Positions 46,050-56,991 of a DNA stretch of 64,000 nt are shown in pieces. Every line of letters starts with the position of its first letter. Position 1 is the first letter of the stretch. The translations under genes and the position numbers were made by a program. This DNA comes from Aplectana chamaeleonis (lineage: Eukaryota; Nematoda; Chromadorea; Rhabditida; Cosmocercidae), in assembly GCA_029168955.1 (NCBI GenBank), contig JAPDOI010000150.1:1-64000 (forward strand), given 5' to 3'. The notes beneath the pieces were generated by a model. That model did no database searches and was not told the DNA's origin. It saw nothing but the letters and a program-made list of their open reading frames with translations.

Positions 46050-46508
46050 AGATCTCCAGTTGAAAGATCAAAAGTTTGAAGTCAGCTGGTTTTCTTTCCT
46101 TCTTATAATTTTTCATGAAACTGCAGTGTAGTCAGGGAAAGTCAGTATTTCCTCGAGCAGCATACTGTTGTTTGCGTAACTTTTATAAGACTTCATCAGG
46201 AGTGCCATAAGCGATCTCAATCCCGCCTCATAAAATTTCGGGGCTTCTGAATTGCGGTAGCTCAAGGTTTAAGCTGCATTAATCCATGTCTAAAGCCGCT
46301 AAATCTCTCCTTAAAACATTACAGCAAGCAATTAACAAAATAAAGCAATTCTCAGCAAGCAAAAGCCAGAAAAAAGCAAGGAGTTTTTTAATTGAGAAAT
46401 TGCGGCCAGGCAGGAAGTTGATTGTGCGAAATGACTTGCGTTCATGACGCACCGGGCACGGGGATGTTGGTTGAAGTCACACCGCAAGAACAGTTCGGCT
46501 CGCACACG
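46050..46508. other. No gene seen downstream of the kelch fragment
   Basis: No further kelch blade follows in any frame, and only short frames occur. Either the propeller ends here or the remaining exons are lost. Confidence 0.4.
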
Positions 46509-46511
46509 TGA

Positions 46512-47144
46512 GGGGTCGTTTATACTTCCGCCGCGGCGCGGCGAGATGCAAGATAGCCATATCGATCAAGCGGCGCCGCCTCGCGGCGCCGCGAGGCGTT
46601 TAGAGTTTTTCTGTTCGCAATCTTCCAACGGCGCCGCACGCGGCCGCCGCCTGGGCGCTGTCGCGCTGCCCGAGGAGAGGAGGCGGCGCGGCGGCCGTGT
46701 GCGATGCGATCCTCTTTAACATCACATGCTTTTTTGCCGATATTTCATATATTATACATTCTCAATTTGGTTCATCTTATTGATCGCTAAATTTTCTTCC
46801 GAGGTCCTGGAAGTTGTTTAGAGTATGCTGGGTTGTGAGTTCTTTTTTTTTTGCTCTTAAAATAATTTTTCTATAGAAAAAATTCTCAGAAGGCTCTATC
46901 TGCTTTCGAGTGCGGTGTTATGATACAAAAGATTATAATTGTTTCTTTTGCAGAAGAAATCACTCATTACAATCGACCTTGTGCTATCTCAGAGCTACTC
47001 CAGGCAGTGTTTTGTTTTCTGCGACTCCGCCGCGTCAGTTCGTCGCAGCTCGATTATACATAATAGTGACGCGATTTTCACGCGGCGCGGCGCGCCGCCT
47101 CACTTTTCGCCGCGCCGCTCCGCGGCGGAAGTATAGACGAAGCC
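46512..47144. mobile_element. GC-rich PIF/Harbinger-like MITE with TGA duplication
   Basis: TGA flanks both sides (46,509-46,511 and 47,145-47,147). The ends are GGGGTCGTTTATACTTCC and the complement of GGCTTCGTCTATACTTCC, continuing GCCGCGG. The subterminal zones are extremely GC-rich (GGCGCCGCCTCGCGGCGCCG) around an AT-rich core. There is no coding capacity. The 3-bp TNA duplication and G-rich ends suggest Harbinger. Confidence 0.78.
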
Positions 47145-47147
47145 TGA

Positions 47148-47249
47148 CGCGCGCGGCGGAAAACCGCTGCGTCCACGTCGTCGTTGGGACGCGCTAAGCG
47201 TGGGGCCTCTGTTAACGCGCTCCAACGCAGCGGTTTTCCGCCGCGCGCG
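47148..47249. repeat. Short GC-rich inverted repeat, 25-bp perfect arms
   Basis: CGCGCGGCGGAAAACCGCTG (within 47,148-47,172) has a perfect inverse in 47,225-47,249, separated by 52 bases. It directly abuts the target duplication of the preceding MITE, so it may be a minimal element or a relic of a related one. Confidence 0.75.
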
Positions 47250-48962
47250 GCAGATGTGCCAGCGGAACTGCTTCCGCGCTGTGACTTGGATCAGCATACC
47301 CTGGGCGGGCACGTGCTCCTGGGTTCCCATCAGCTCAACGCTTCGCATAGGTCTGTGGCGGCTCGCAAGCTCTCTTCGTTAGATCCAAGTTACACGCCGG
47401 CGGTATTGAAGCGTCCCGCGATGACACTGCTGCATTTTCTCGTGTGAATTAGAGACGACGCGATATTGCTGATTCTTGTGGCCTTGTATTGGAATTTGGC
47501 AATATTTTGCTCCCCTATCGCACATTCATTGCAAAAATCCTGTATTATTTTATCGCTCCTCTCATTACCGCGATGCTCAAATTCTCGTTATGTCTTAAGA
47601 ATCAACCCTGGAAAACCATCAGCTAGCGGAACATTGCAAGCTTCGAAAGGGGACGCAATGACACAGTTTGCGCTCGGACAAATTGCCGCTCCGAGCGGGC
47701 CCTTGAGATCAAAGCGAGCCACGCTCTCCGCTCCGTGCGAAAATTAGCAATGCATTCGGGCGAAAACTGCTGCTGTCCGGGCAACCGCGTTCTGCTCCGA
47801 GCGCTATCCAGTTGCTGTCCGGTCGAATTTTGAAATTTTCCCAACTGCTGAATTGTCTTTATTCCCGCTTCTTCTAAACAGGATGAAGGCACAAGATGAT
47901 AGACTACTTGTCACAGCCTGAGGGCAAGAAGTTCAATCCTGATACAGGCCGCAACAAGGTAACCATCCCGGTGTAATGAGGAAGCCTTCCTCACCGCGTG
48001 CCATGGGGGATCTTCCCGGCGTTCAAAAACTGGCCTTCAGAGATTGACCCAAAGTCACCTCTCAAGAGTGGCCTCGAAATGCCAACTGCCCGTCTGTGCG
48101 CGGACGAGCCGCATTTTATACCCGCTGATCACGTGACCCGCCGTCATCACTCAACGAACAAACAATCCTGAGTCTCTCGATCTTTCGCCACGGCACCGCA
48201 GCCGCTCCGAGTGCAACGGGACGAGAGTCGCGGTTGCGTATCGGCCTTCGGCTGGGCGGTGACGTCATAGTTGGGAGGTGCTGGTTCCGCTCAGAGCGAT
48301 TGTTAGTCTGACCGGGTGTATGACTGCTCGTTGTGGCTTTCCGTGGCTTTTTTTGTGATGAGGTGTCCATTATTGACAGTTGCCTAGTCATTTCCGCAGC
48401 GTCCCCAGGTGCGTACCTAGGGCCTTAGCGCCTTCGGCTCACCCCGTCCCTTGTGTCGAAGATTTAGCGCTCATTGACTCGGAGTGAACTACTTTCATGA
48501 CGCGGCTAGGCTGCGCGCGTCTTTCAGTGGTTCAAGTCGGAGACAAATTTCAATGCCATCGCCTCCAATTAGCTCGCACTCTTCTTCAGAGAAAAATTAA
48601 TTTGCCTCCAACGTGTGCGGGGCCCGCGTACACCGTTTTCTCAATCTCTACCACACTCTCTCGCTGCACTTTCCCCATGCCCGTATTTGCACGCAGAGGG
48701 ACCAAGTGAATGTTGCTCCAAAGTAGAGTGTAAGGAGATGAGGTTTTTTAGAGTTGTGTGTTACCCCTGTTTCTCCCATGTCGTCTGCTGTATCTGAGAT
48801 GTGAGCAATATTTTTCACAGTGATGTATGTAAGAGCTTTATTTTCAGGTTTCCGCCGTACCTGAAATAGAGAGCTGTTATAGACATTATTATAAAATATC
48901 GCTCCACATCGCAATCACGGACAACATTAGAGAAGGGAGGAGAAGCGAGGGCACGCCTATCT
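47250..48962. other. No recognised gene
   Basis: Several open frames of 60-93 codons occur on both strands, none with a known motif. The part 47.65-48.45 kb is GC-richer and has CCGCTCCGAG words; I could not tie it to an element. Confidence 0.4.
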
Positions 48963-49180
48963 AGTAGAGTGTTGCCCGAATATTCGTTTATTCGAATAAT
49001 ATTCGAATATTCGAATAATTCGAATATTCGAATATTCAAAGAAGTGGATTATTCGGGTTATTCGAATAATCGAATATTCAAAGAAGTGGAATATTCGTTT
49101 ATTCGAATATTCGAATATTCAAAGAAGTGAAATATTCGGTTTATTCGAATATTCAGCACGAATAATTTGAATATTCGACA
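48963..49180. mobile_element. ATTCGAATA-rich element, copy 2 (right end lost)
   Basis: It begins AGTAGAGTGTTGCCCGAATA like copy 1 and continues with TATTCGAATA and CAAAGAAGTGGA words. The expected closing CAACACTCTACT is absent; it fades out at CGACAAGATCGC. Confidence 0.65.
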
Positions 49181-49280
49181 AGATCGCACTCCATTTTGCC
49201 CTGATTTTACATTTCAAACATCTTAGCGTAGTGACTACTAATTTCTCACAATTCTTCAGTACCTCATAAATTTAAAGTTA

Positions 49281-49559
49281 CTGTGCTTATCTGGGTTAAA
49301 TTCCGGTCCGCGATTGGGTCTCGACACGCTTTGCGGCCGCACGCGCTCGAGTGAATCGAGTTTCCAGCTCCAAAGCCGACACGATATGGCTTTTTTATAC
49401 AGTTTTCTTTAATTTTGTTCAGTTTCCAGTTTCTAAAACCCACCTAGGGTCAACAGATCCGCAGCTGCGGCGCTGGAAACTCTTCCGACTCAAAAGCGCG
49501 CGGCCGCAAAGCGTGTCGAGAAGCAATTGCTGACAGGAATTTGACCCAGATAAGCACAG
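49281..49559. mobile_element. MITE with TA duplication and long inverted ends
   Basis: TA flanks each end (49,279-49,280 and 49,560-49,561). The arms, about 65 bp each, start CTGTGCTTATCTGGGT and include TCTCGACACGCTTTGCGGCC, with a few mismatches. There is no transposase. TA suggests Tc1/mariner mobilisation. Confidence 0.8.
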
Positions 49560-50159
49560 TATAGCAGGTATTTCCAATATATTAAATCGCTCGTAGGATT
49601 TTGTCAAAACGCTAGAAATGCCCATTTCACCTTTAGTTATAGAGAAAATTTTAAATCTCGAGCGGCTTATAAGTATAGCAACACTTGAGAAACATGGAAA
49701 TTTCTCACGATGATGGCCAGAATGAGCCATTTTCATGTGTATTTTCATGAAACTGGTTCGAGGTGATGCTATTTGTCTACTTTCCTGGTGAATTTCACTT
49801 GAATCCTGATGCAAAAGCCCAAGTTCTCTCCTTCCATAATGCTGGACGTAGAATTCGATGGTTTCCAGCTACCTAGGACGACCAGCTGGATGTAGTCTCA
49901 AGTTCGTGCCAGATCCTGAGCCACTCAACGTCTGTTGTCGCCCAGACGTCTGATGGAACTGGGAAGCGAGATATTACACGGCGAGTTCCCAGTGACATGG
50001 TGTCGGTCTCAACGACTAACTACGAATTGTCGCTGAGTTTTTTCGAATTGTCGCTGAGATTCCTTAGTAGGGCACGGCTAAGCAGCACTAGGAAGTTCGC
50101 CATCGCATAAACCGCGCATAACTCAACTGAACTCAACTAAGCTAAACCAAACTAGACCG

Positions 50160-50326
50160 AAGCAGACCACAAATTTGGCGGCAATTTAGCGGGTATTTTG
50201 CGGCTAATTCACGGCGAGCATTATTTGGGGACTATTTCGCAGCCAGCATTATTTAGCGGCTATTTCGCGACTATCACTCGGAAAAAGGCATTTTGCATCT
50301 GTTTCGCGGCTATTTCTCGGCGAAAA
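50160..50326. repeat. Degenerate short repeats of TTTCGCGGCTATTT type
   Basis: Words such as AGCGGCTATTTCGCG, GCGGCTATTTC and GGCGAGCATTATTTG recur every 20-40 bases without an exact period. This is low-complexity sequence, not a clean array. Confidence 0.5.
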
Positions 50327-50791
50327 CTCAGAGTACACGCTCGTAAACGTGGTTGAGATAACTACGGAAATAGAATGGTATGGCTCAGAACACAACGCCT
50401 ACGCTTTTGCAGTGTCAAAAATGACCCACAATGACGCTAAACGAGTGAGAAGTTGGCCCCGCCCCTGTATCTACCCGCCCTTGTATTTGCGTCCTCCTCC
50501 AAAAAAGGGGTGCTGGGCCATTCCCACCATCGGCGACGCTTGTGGGTGGCACAATGAGTACAATAAGTGAGCCATACACATCGAAGACGGTGGAAAATGC
50601 CCAGCACTCCTGTTTGGGGGAGGACGCGAGTACAGGGGCAAGCTGATACAGGGGCGGGGCCGACTCCTCAGTCGTGTAGCGTCACTTTTGGTCGTTTTTG
50701 GGTTTCAGAATGCGTAGGCGTTGTGTTCTGAGCCATGCCATTCAACTTCCGTAGTTAGTATCTCAACCACGTTTACGAGCGTGTATGCTGA
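50327..50791. mobile_element. MITE of the TACACGCTCGTAAACGT family, copy 1
   Basis: Inverted arms of about 75 bp start near CTCAGAGTACACGCTCGTAA and its complement, and carry AGAATGGTATGGCTCAGAAC on the left. A TTAA follows the right end (50,794-50,797). The interior matches the copy at 53,756-54,217, with GAAGTTGGCCCCGCCC-type and TGCTGGGCCATT/TGCTGGGTCATT words. It has no coding capacity. Confidence 0.78.
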
Positions 50792-50814
50792 ATTTAAGTG
50801 ACAAGAGTGCAGCC

Positions 50815-50836
50815 GGTTCAATTACCCAAGTATGCA
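50815..50836 (+). other. SL1-like 22-base word
   Basis: GGTTCAATTACCCAAGTATG resembles the nematode spliced leader SL1, matching 18 of 22 positions as I recall SL1. No splice donor directly follows and I see no Sm-type site downstream, so I do not call an SL RNA gene. It may be a relic or chance. Confidence 0.25.
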
Positions 50837-51220
50837 GTACATTGGCCCCGCGCAGCACCTGGAAGCCCTGCCCATCCGGTGGCGGCCTCAGTGGAGGTTG
50901 GACGACCCAGCCGCGACACGTGGGTCTACCGACCACGCTGCGTGTCGGTGTGTCGACCGCGACGTGGGGCGGTGCAAAGTAGTTCCTAAGCCACATAAGT
51001 CTTGCAGGATGTGAACCGCTGCTAAATAGGCTGCTAAACGCGACAGGTGAAAATTTCAACAGCCCGACTACAGGCGGACGTCGCTGGGCAACGGGCAGTT
51101 GTCGGACTTACAATGCGAGCGATTTGAGTTGTCAAAAGGGTGCAGTTTATGAAATGACAACTTATCAACCTGTTGTCGATGCCCCAGTTTGCCCGAGAGG
51201 ATTGGATGGGATAGTACGCA

Positions 51221-51431
51221 ATAGTGTTGCCCAAAAATTCGTTTATTCGAATAATATTCGAATAATTCGAATATTCAAAGAAGTGAATTATTCGGGTTAT
51301 TCGAATAATCGAATATTCAAAGAAGTGAAATATTCGTTTATTCGAATAATCGAATATTCGAAGAGGTGGATTATTCGAATTATTCGTTTATTCGAATATT
51401 CAAAAAAAATTATTCGTTCCAACACTCTACT
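51221..51431. mobile_element. ATTCGAATA-rich element, copy 3
   Basis: It opens ATAGTGTTGCCCAAAAATTC and closes TTCGTTCCAACACTCTACTA, the same ends as copy 1. The interior is again TATTCGAATA words with AAAGAAGTGAA spacers. Confidence 0.72.
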
Positions 51432-52570
51432 ATCTGGCTGATTGAAGGCGATGGCAGTGAGGCTCGTCCATTGCAGTGCGCGTGTGGTCGCGTAACCTCG
51501 ATCATGGGAAGTTCACTGGACAATACTATTACATACGAGGCCTTAACTGTCCTTTATTCTGTAGGACCAAAACAAACCCTAGCTGACATGGTGAAAATAT
51601 TCGAACTTACTCTCTAATCCACTACAGAACTGAATATCTGAACTGTTGATGTAACTGGAAAGTGGTCACTTTCAATAAATTGGCTTTTCAGGGATGCAAT
51701 TTGAAATTTTCTCTGATGCCTCTATCTCCTCATCAAAGGATTCCTATCGACAATACGCTAATCCGCAGTTGGTTACCCTGCCATTAACATTTCTCGAGGT
51801 GGCCCTTTTTTCTTCCCCATGTTGCTTTATGTCAAGCGGTGTCGAGGACGGAGCCCGACGCAGTGGTTTCCAAACGGCATTGGCGTTCTAAATCAGACAT
51901 ATTATTATCACTTCGGTTAGTAAGAGAGATAAGCTAATATATCTCGTGTAGGCTTCATGAACAACCATTCTTATATCGCTCGTATTTTTTATTGTAGTTT
52001 CTGTCCATTTGTCATAGATTGTCGTGAACTATCTATGAAAGTCTGCGATTAGCTTTGTTAAAAATGTCTACATAGCACAGATCTGTAAAAATCCTTGTTG
52101 GCCTCACGTTACGTTTTTTTCTATGAACATATGTAACCTTTGGAAATAAACTGCATGTTTTGTACGAGTTCCTTTTGTGGCAATGTTCTTCACTTGGAAT
52201 AGGAACTTCAATAACTAGGAACGGGCACAATTGCAGTAACCAGAAGTGCTGCTACGATCCGTATCGAGCCACAGCGACTGGTCCAATTAATTGTCACGAG
52301 TCGCGTGGGGACCAGGCCCATATAGTGGAAATGTGCTATCGCAAGAACTCCTTGCAAGCACCTGTCGTGATTGCTAGTTTGGGGAGGCGTGTTCCGTGCG
52401 TGATATCAGAACCTTGCGGTAGCTGTCGTAGCTGTCCGTCGCAATGCACCCTTGCGAGAGGTACCAGCAACGGAGTGGCGATTAGGCGGACTAAACGGAG
52501 CAACGGAGTGACGAAAGGTACCTTTAGGCGACTCTCTGATTCTCAATGTGCAGGACATCCAAAAAAATCT
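51432..52570. other. No recognised gene; one cysteine-rich open frame
   Basis: A plus-strand frame at 52,160-52,573 (137 codons, with NQKCCYD and CGSCRSCPSQC) is cysteine-rich but matches no family I know and lacks a signal peptide. Another frame ends at 51,617. I leave both uncalled. Confidence 0.35.
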
Positions 52571-52572
52571 TG

Positions 52573-53083
52573 AGGAATTCCATAAAACAGACGATTTTGT
52601 GTCATAATTTTTCTGGTCAATTCATTTGGCGGTTTCCCAGTTATCCATCAATACTAGGGGGCGTCGGCTCCTTAGCGTTGGAGTCCTCGAACGTCGCCCC
52701 ATCAATTGGCTTTCGATGAGAATAAGGCATCGGAAGACAAGACTAGCGTGGGCGACGGAGCATCATCGCTAGACTCGACAGCAATGTGAAAAAGTTGTCT
52801 TTTCGGCTGAATCTACGTTTGGTTCGTTTGGAGCTGAGAAAATCAAGATCAAGCCGAGAAAATGGTTTTTAACCCATGCTGTTGAGCCCATTGCATCTGC
52901 GCCGACCGCTAGTCTTGTTTTCTGATGCCTTACTCTCATCGAAAGCCCTGATGGGCCGACTTCCGTGGACTCCAGGCCCACGATGTCGACGTTCCGCAGT
53001 TTTAAAGGATACTTGAAAAACCGCTCAATGAATTGGCCAGGAGATTAAAGCCACAAAATCACCTGTGTTTTATGAAATTCCTT
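52573..53083. mobile_element. Fold-back element with long arms
   Basis: Inverted arms can be followed from the outer AGGAATTCCATAAAACAG/complement through CAATTCATTTGGCGGTTT to TCGATGAGAATAAGGCATCG and AGACAAGACTAGCG, about 180 bp per side with mismatches and small gaps. The loop is about 150 bp. It has no coding capacity. Confidence 0.78.
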
Positions 53084-53195
53084 AATATTTCCACGCTTTT
53101 CCTGTATATTGAGCCTCGGAATGGCGCGTAAGGAATAGTACGTCACCCTTCCCAAAAATGCACGGAGTTGTCACATTATTTGGCATAACCATTTT

Positions 53196-53455
53196 TTAAA
53201 TCGCTGCAACCTTCTCCGGGTTTGGCCTGCCATTCTTGTCCACGATGAACCCAAGATCACGTGTTTCGGGCTTAGGAAAAGCACATTTTCCTAAGCGGGT
53301 TTCGAAACCGTAGTCAGCGATTCTTGTGAATAACGCGAGCGAACTCTGTTTGCGCTCTTCGTGCGCCTCTCCACAGACCAGTATGTCATCCAGGTATGTC
53401 GTCACCGTTGTTTCCATGTGGATACAAGTTTCATCGCAAGCGTGGTACAACAATA
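53196..53455 (-). pseudogene. Gypsy reverse transcriptase fragment
   Basis: The minus strand reads TTYLDDILVCGEAHEERKQ with the YLDD catalytic pair, then GFETRLGKCAFPKPETRDLG and IVDKNGRPNPEKVAAI. This is RT motif C onward, uninterrupted for 85 codons but cut at both ends. It is less decayed than the RT at 8.6-9.2 kb and comes from a related element. Confidence 0.85.
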
Positions 53456-53755
53456 TCTGAAGCTTCTAGAAATGGTCCTCAGCCAGCTTGCTGGCACGCG
53501 TCGTACAAACACAATACCTGAAGCTGCACATACTCTCAATTCTCCAGTTCGCTTTCTTGACAATCTATTCGCCTTCGACACATTTGTGACTAAAATACCT
53601 ATAACATATCTTGTTTATCCTACTCCGTGCACCAACCGCACCTGGAATACTCCAGCAGATGAGGAAAAAATGTTAATTGTGCTCTGGTGTCTGCTATGGA
53701 CATTTACTACTGATAAATCTTTCGCTGTTATCGTCCTCCTGCAGCCGCAGCCTAA
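53456..53755 (+). pseudogene. Chimeric Gypsy scraps
   Basis: The stretch at 53,468-53,523 (ATGGTCCTCAGCCAGCTTGC) parallels the Gag start at 54,683. The stretch at 53,675-53,755 parallels 57,270-57,350 (TCGTCCTCCTGCAGCCGCAG). The parts are joined out of order, which points to rearranged copies of the same element family. Confidence 0.5.
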
Positions 53756-54217
53756 AGGCAGCGTACACACTCGTAAACGTAATTGAGCTAACTATGGAAT
53801 TAGAATGGTATGGCACAGAACGCAACGCCCACGCATTTTGAAGCGCCAAAAACGACCCCACAATGACGCTACATGAGCTAGAAGTTGGCCCCGCCCTGTA
53901 TTTTAACGCCTCCTGTATTTGCCCTTTCCCTCCAACGCACGGTTGCTGGGTCATTTTCGCCGTCAGTGACGTGTGTGGTTCACTTGTTAGGCAGTCTACC
54001 AACAGTACCGACGGTGAATATGACCCAGCAACCTTGCGTTGCAGGAAAAGGGCAAATGCAGGAGGCGTGAAAATTCAGGGCGGGGCCAACTTCTAACTGA
54101 TGTCGTGACATTGTGGGTCGTTTTTGTCACTTCAAAATGCGTAGGCGTTGTGATATGGGCCATACCATTCTATTTCCGTAGTTATCTCAATCACGTTTAC
54201 GAGCGTGTATGCTGCTT
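53756..54217. mobile_element. MITE of the TACACGCTCGTAAACGT family, copy 2
   Basis: The left end is AGGCAGCGTACACACTCG after CTAA (53,752-53,755), and the right end is the inverse of AAGCAGCATACACGCTCG before TTAA (54,218-54,221). The arms run about 75 bp to AGAATGGTATGGC. It interrupts a segment that is continuous at 57.27-57.42 kb (CAGCAGCCTAAA | TTTTAAAAAGG), so the empty site is visible in the same window. Confidence 0.85.
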
Positions 54218-54618
54218 TTAAAAAGGTTTTTCTTGCTAGAAGAGAGAATCACACGGTCGAAAGAAAACCGTTGAAACTTGTATCCAATGGCTACAACAGT
54301 GGCGATTAGGCTATCCATTTGTTGCTAAAGGAGCGACAGTGGCAATAACTCGACGAAGAGAGTTTTGAGATTCTGCTATGAAGCTTCTTAAGGAGAGAGT
54401 AAAGCTCATTGGTGACTTCAGATGGTAGTGAAAAGTTACAGGAGCTTTCTGAGGCCGGATTCATCAATACTAAACCCATGGGTTAAGGGTAACTTGGATG
54501 GCGAGAGGTTTTTGCCATGGGTGAGTGTAGAGAATTTGGATGAAACCTTTCCTTTACGCACCGGTTACTTGTGGATGAGTACGATGTCTGAATGATGGAT
54601 CTTTAGTCGGCGCTGAGT

Positions 54619-55240
54619 ATGTTCAAGGAGCTAATGGAGGAACAGAGAAAATGTGCTGAGAAGCAGCAAATGGACGTGGTAGAGATGGTTCTCAGTCATC
54701 TTGCTGGCAAGCGTGGCAAAAACAGAGTACCTGAAGTTAGTTCACTGCCGAACATGATGTCGGCATCAGCAATCGAAATGAAAAGCTTGATTTCGATTCA
54801 GAAATGAACCTGTGCTTTACCAGATGGTCTTCCAGGCTCAAAGAGGCATTTGCCGAAGACGCAAAGCAATTGTCTGAAAGCGCCAGAGTAAGGCTGCTTT
54901 GTGAGAAGCTGGATCGGTGTACTTTTTTGAGAAGTACCAAAGGCATATACTTCCGAAAGAGGTCACAGATATTTGTTTTGATGAAACAGGGCTTCCTTTG
55001 AAGCAGCTGTTCTACCTTAAAGTCTCGGAGTTCACAAGAAAGTATAAGTGCTTGAGACCGGGATCATACGCGACGCAATGTTTACCATCAATATCGACCG
55101 AAAATCAATATGCCCGGTTTGCACTGTCGCTGCCGCGCGTCGTGGGAAGTATGATCCCGGCCTGAAACAGGAAAAGGACGACTCCGATGATTACGTGACT
55201 TATACTGGCAGGGGCAAAAATTCATCTGCTTGATTCAAAT
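54619..55240 (+). pseudogene. Gypsy Gag fragment
   Basis: Plus-strand frames give KELMEEQRKCAEKQQMDVVE, then FTRWSSRLKEAFAEDAKQLS, ARVRLLCEKLDRC, EKYQRHILPKEVTDICFDET and DDYVTYTGR. The order matches the Gag at 11.6-12.2 kb (FSRW, ARLRLLLGKL, ERYKRQILP, DYMQYTGR). Frames change at least twice. A short element with CCGGGATCATAC ends (about 55,055-55,163) splits the last two blocks. Confidence 0.75.
55055..55163. mobile_element. Very short inverted-repeat insertion in Gag
   Basis: GACCGGGATCATACGCGACG on the left and its imperfect inverse on the right bound about 108 bases. They separate Gag blocks that are contiguous in the minus-strand copy. No duplication was established. Confidence 0.5.
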
Positions 55241-55830
55241 GGAATCAATTCCTTGTTATGGATTTTGGCCTAAAGTCATTGAAAGAAGCTGGAGTATAGC
55301 AATGACTCATTGAGGTCTTGAATAGAGAGCACAAGGCTAACAAGAACGTTTCTACCCAAGAGTTTCTTCCGCAAGAGTATATGGAGGCGGTTGTGAACAT
55401 ATACCCGGAAGAGTTTCTACTAGGAACCGGGTTTGATAGTGCCTTGATCAATGAGAGCATTTGGGGGAAATGAGATCTCCAACTCTTCAAAACACAAAGC
55501 TTGTGGTCAAAAATCCCAGTGGAAGTCCAATGAAGACTCATGGGAAGCTGAGAAGCGAGTTTGAGATTAATGGCTCGAAATCAGAAGGTTGCGCGTACGC
55601 AACGCCCTACAACTCGTTGAGGGGTCTCGAATGGATCCGAAGGAATGAAGAAATGTCGCATCACATGAAAATGATAGTGGCAGAAGTGAAAACTCCGATG
55701 TTGGAGCGGATTAAAAGAGTACCTGTCCAGAAGTGTTCGAGGATGGTTTAGGACACTGCACAGAAGAGAAGGCTGAAACACAGCTCGTGCTAGGAGAACG
55801 TCCAGTTTTTTTCGTGGCTGCAGACTTGTA
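55241..55830. pseudogene. Decayed Gypsy Pol region before RT
   Basis: The plus strand shows KEYLSRSVRGWF-like and LGERPVF-like scraps spread over several frames ahead of RT. No protease motif (DSG/DTG) could be found. It lies between Gag and RT of the same element, so it is called by position only. Confidence 0.4.
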
Positions 55831-56135
55831 GCACAAGCAGCAGTCGAAGCTGTCAACAAAGAACTCGACAGGGTTCTGGAGATGAGTGTCATAACCTAAG
55901 TGATCCATAGTGAAGGGGCTGCTCCAATCGTGTGTGTCAAGAAATCGAATGAAAGTTGAGAGTTTGTGCAGATTTCTCAACCGGACTAAACAAAGCATTG
56001 CAGGCATTCGATTATCCTTAGCCACTGCCAGAGGTGATATTCGCGTCTTTAAATGGTGGGGCGGTGTTCTCACAGATTGATCTCTCAGATGACTGTTTGC
56101 AGATAGAATTATCTGAAGAGGCAACTCTGCCAAGG
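55831..56135 (+). pseudogene. Gypsy reverse transcriptase, N-terminal half
   Basis: The plus strand reads AAVEAVNKELDRVLEMSVI, then HSEGAAPIVCVKKSNES, and after frame changes FSQIDLSDDCLQIELSEE, the block with the first catalytic Asp. Stops and shifts are frequent. It ends before the YxDD motif. Confidence 0.78.
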
Positions 56136-56990
56136 CGTAGCTAGAGTTCGCGCAGTCATTTTAGTCTGAAGATTGGACGGGGCTGCGACGGTAGATCACC
56201 CCGCGCGAATCGAAACCCCATCCCCCAGTGAGGCCCCCAACCCTGCACGGCCAGTCACCTGGTTCATGCGTCGGACTAAAATGAAAACGGAAACCATAGA
56301 TGCCTCCGAGGGCGCGGCCTGTAACGCCGCCCCACTTCATTTAGCGAGAATTTACGGGTTTAGCTACGATAGCCTAAACCCGCACATTCTCGTGTCGACG
56401 GTACAAGGGTGCAAATTCTACGGGTATTCTACGTAAAAACCAAGGCTAAGTTCGATACAGTGATCTCTCTGTCACTAAACCCGTATATTCTCGCTATAAT
56501 CATTTAGCGAGAATCTACGGATTTCGCGACAGCCTGTGCTGAATTGTAATCTTAAACCAGCGCTGGCTACGCGGAACGCAGGGATGCCGTTGGAACCGTG
56601 TTGACCCAGTCATATCACGGAGTGATTACTCGACACTCTGTGGCTGGCCGTGGAGGGTGACACGGTGTACCTCTCTGGGAGACCATGGTGAGGATAATTT
56701 CGAGCATTGGGATGCTGCAGGCCGTGGGGAAGAATTTGCGATGCTGTCGATCGCAGCTGGGATCGCCTTTCTAGTACGGATCAGAACTGGGTGGGTCGAT
56801 CCACCGAGTGCTGCAACGAGAATAAGCGTAGAATATGCGGGTGCCGTAGCGATAATTTACGTAGAATATGCGGGCGCTGTAGCTAAAATTTCACCAACTG
56901 AGGCTAAACTTTCGGTAATTTACGTAAAATCTAGGGTCAAAATTAGACTAGATGCCTCCGAAACCCTGGGCATCTCCGGTTACCATGTGA
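56136..56990. other. Unassigned insertion between two RT pieces
   Basis: This contains inverted words TTTAGCGAGAATTTACGGGT and their relatives (56,340-56,520), and GTAGAATATGCGGGTGCCGT repeated about 46 bp apart near 56,830-56,875. It looks like one or two small elements inserted in RT; boundaries were not resolved. Confidence 0.45.
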
Positions 56991-56991
56991 A

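Noticed and set aside
46444..46719. Arginine-rich proteins in the GC-rich block
   Set aside because: The frames lie inside the terminal arms of a MITE and reflect base composition.
48525..48545. A tRNA T-loop (GGTTCAAGTC)
   Set aside because: No acceptor stem or A-box partner at the right distance.
52160..52573. A cysteine-rich 137-codon protein
   Set aside because: No signal peptide, no family I recognise, and no codon or splice evidence; it remains possible but unsupported.
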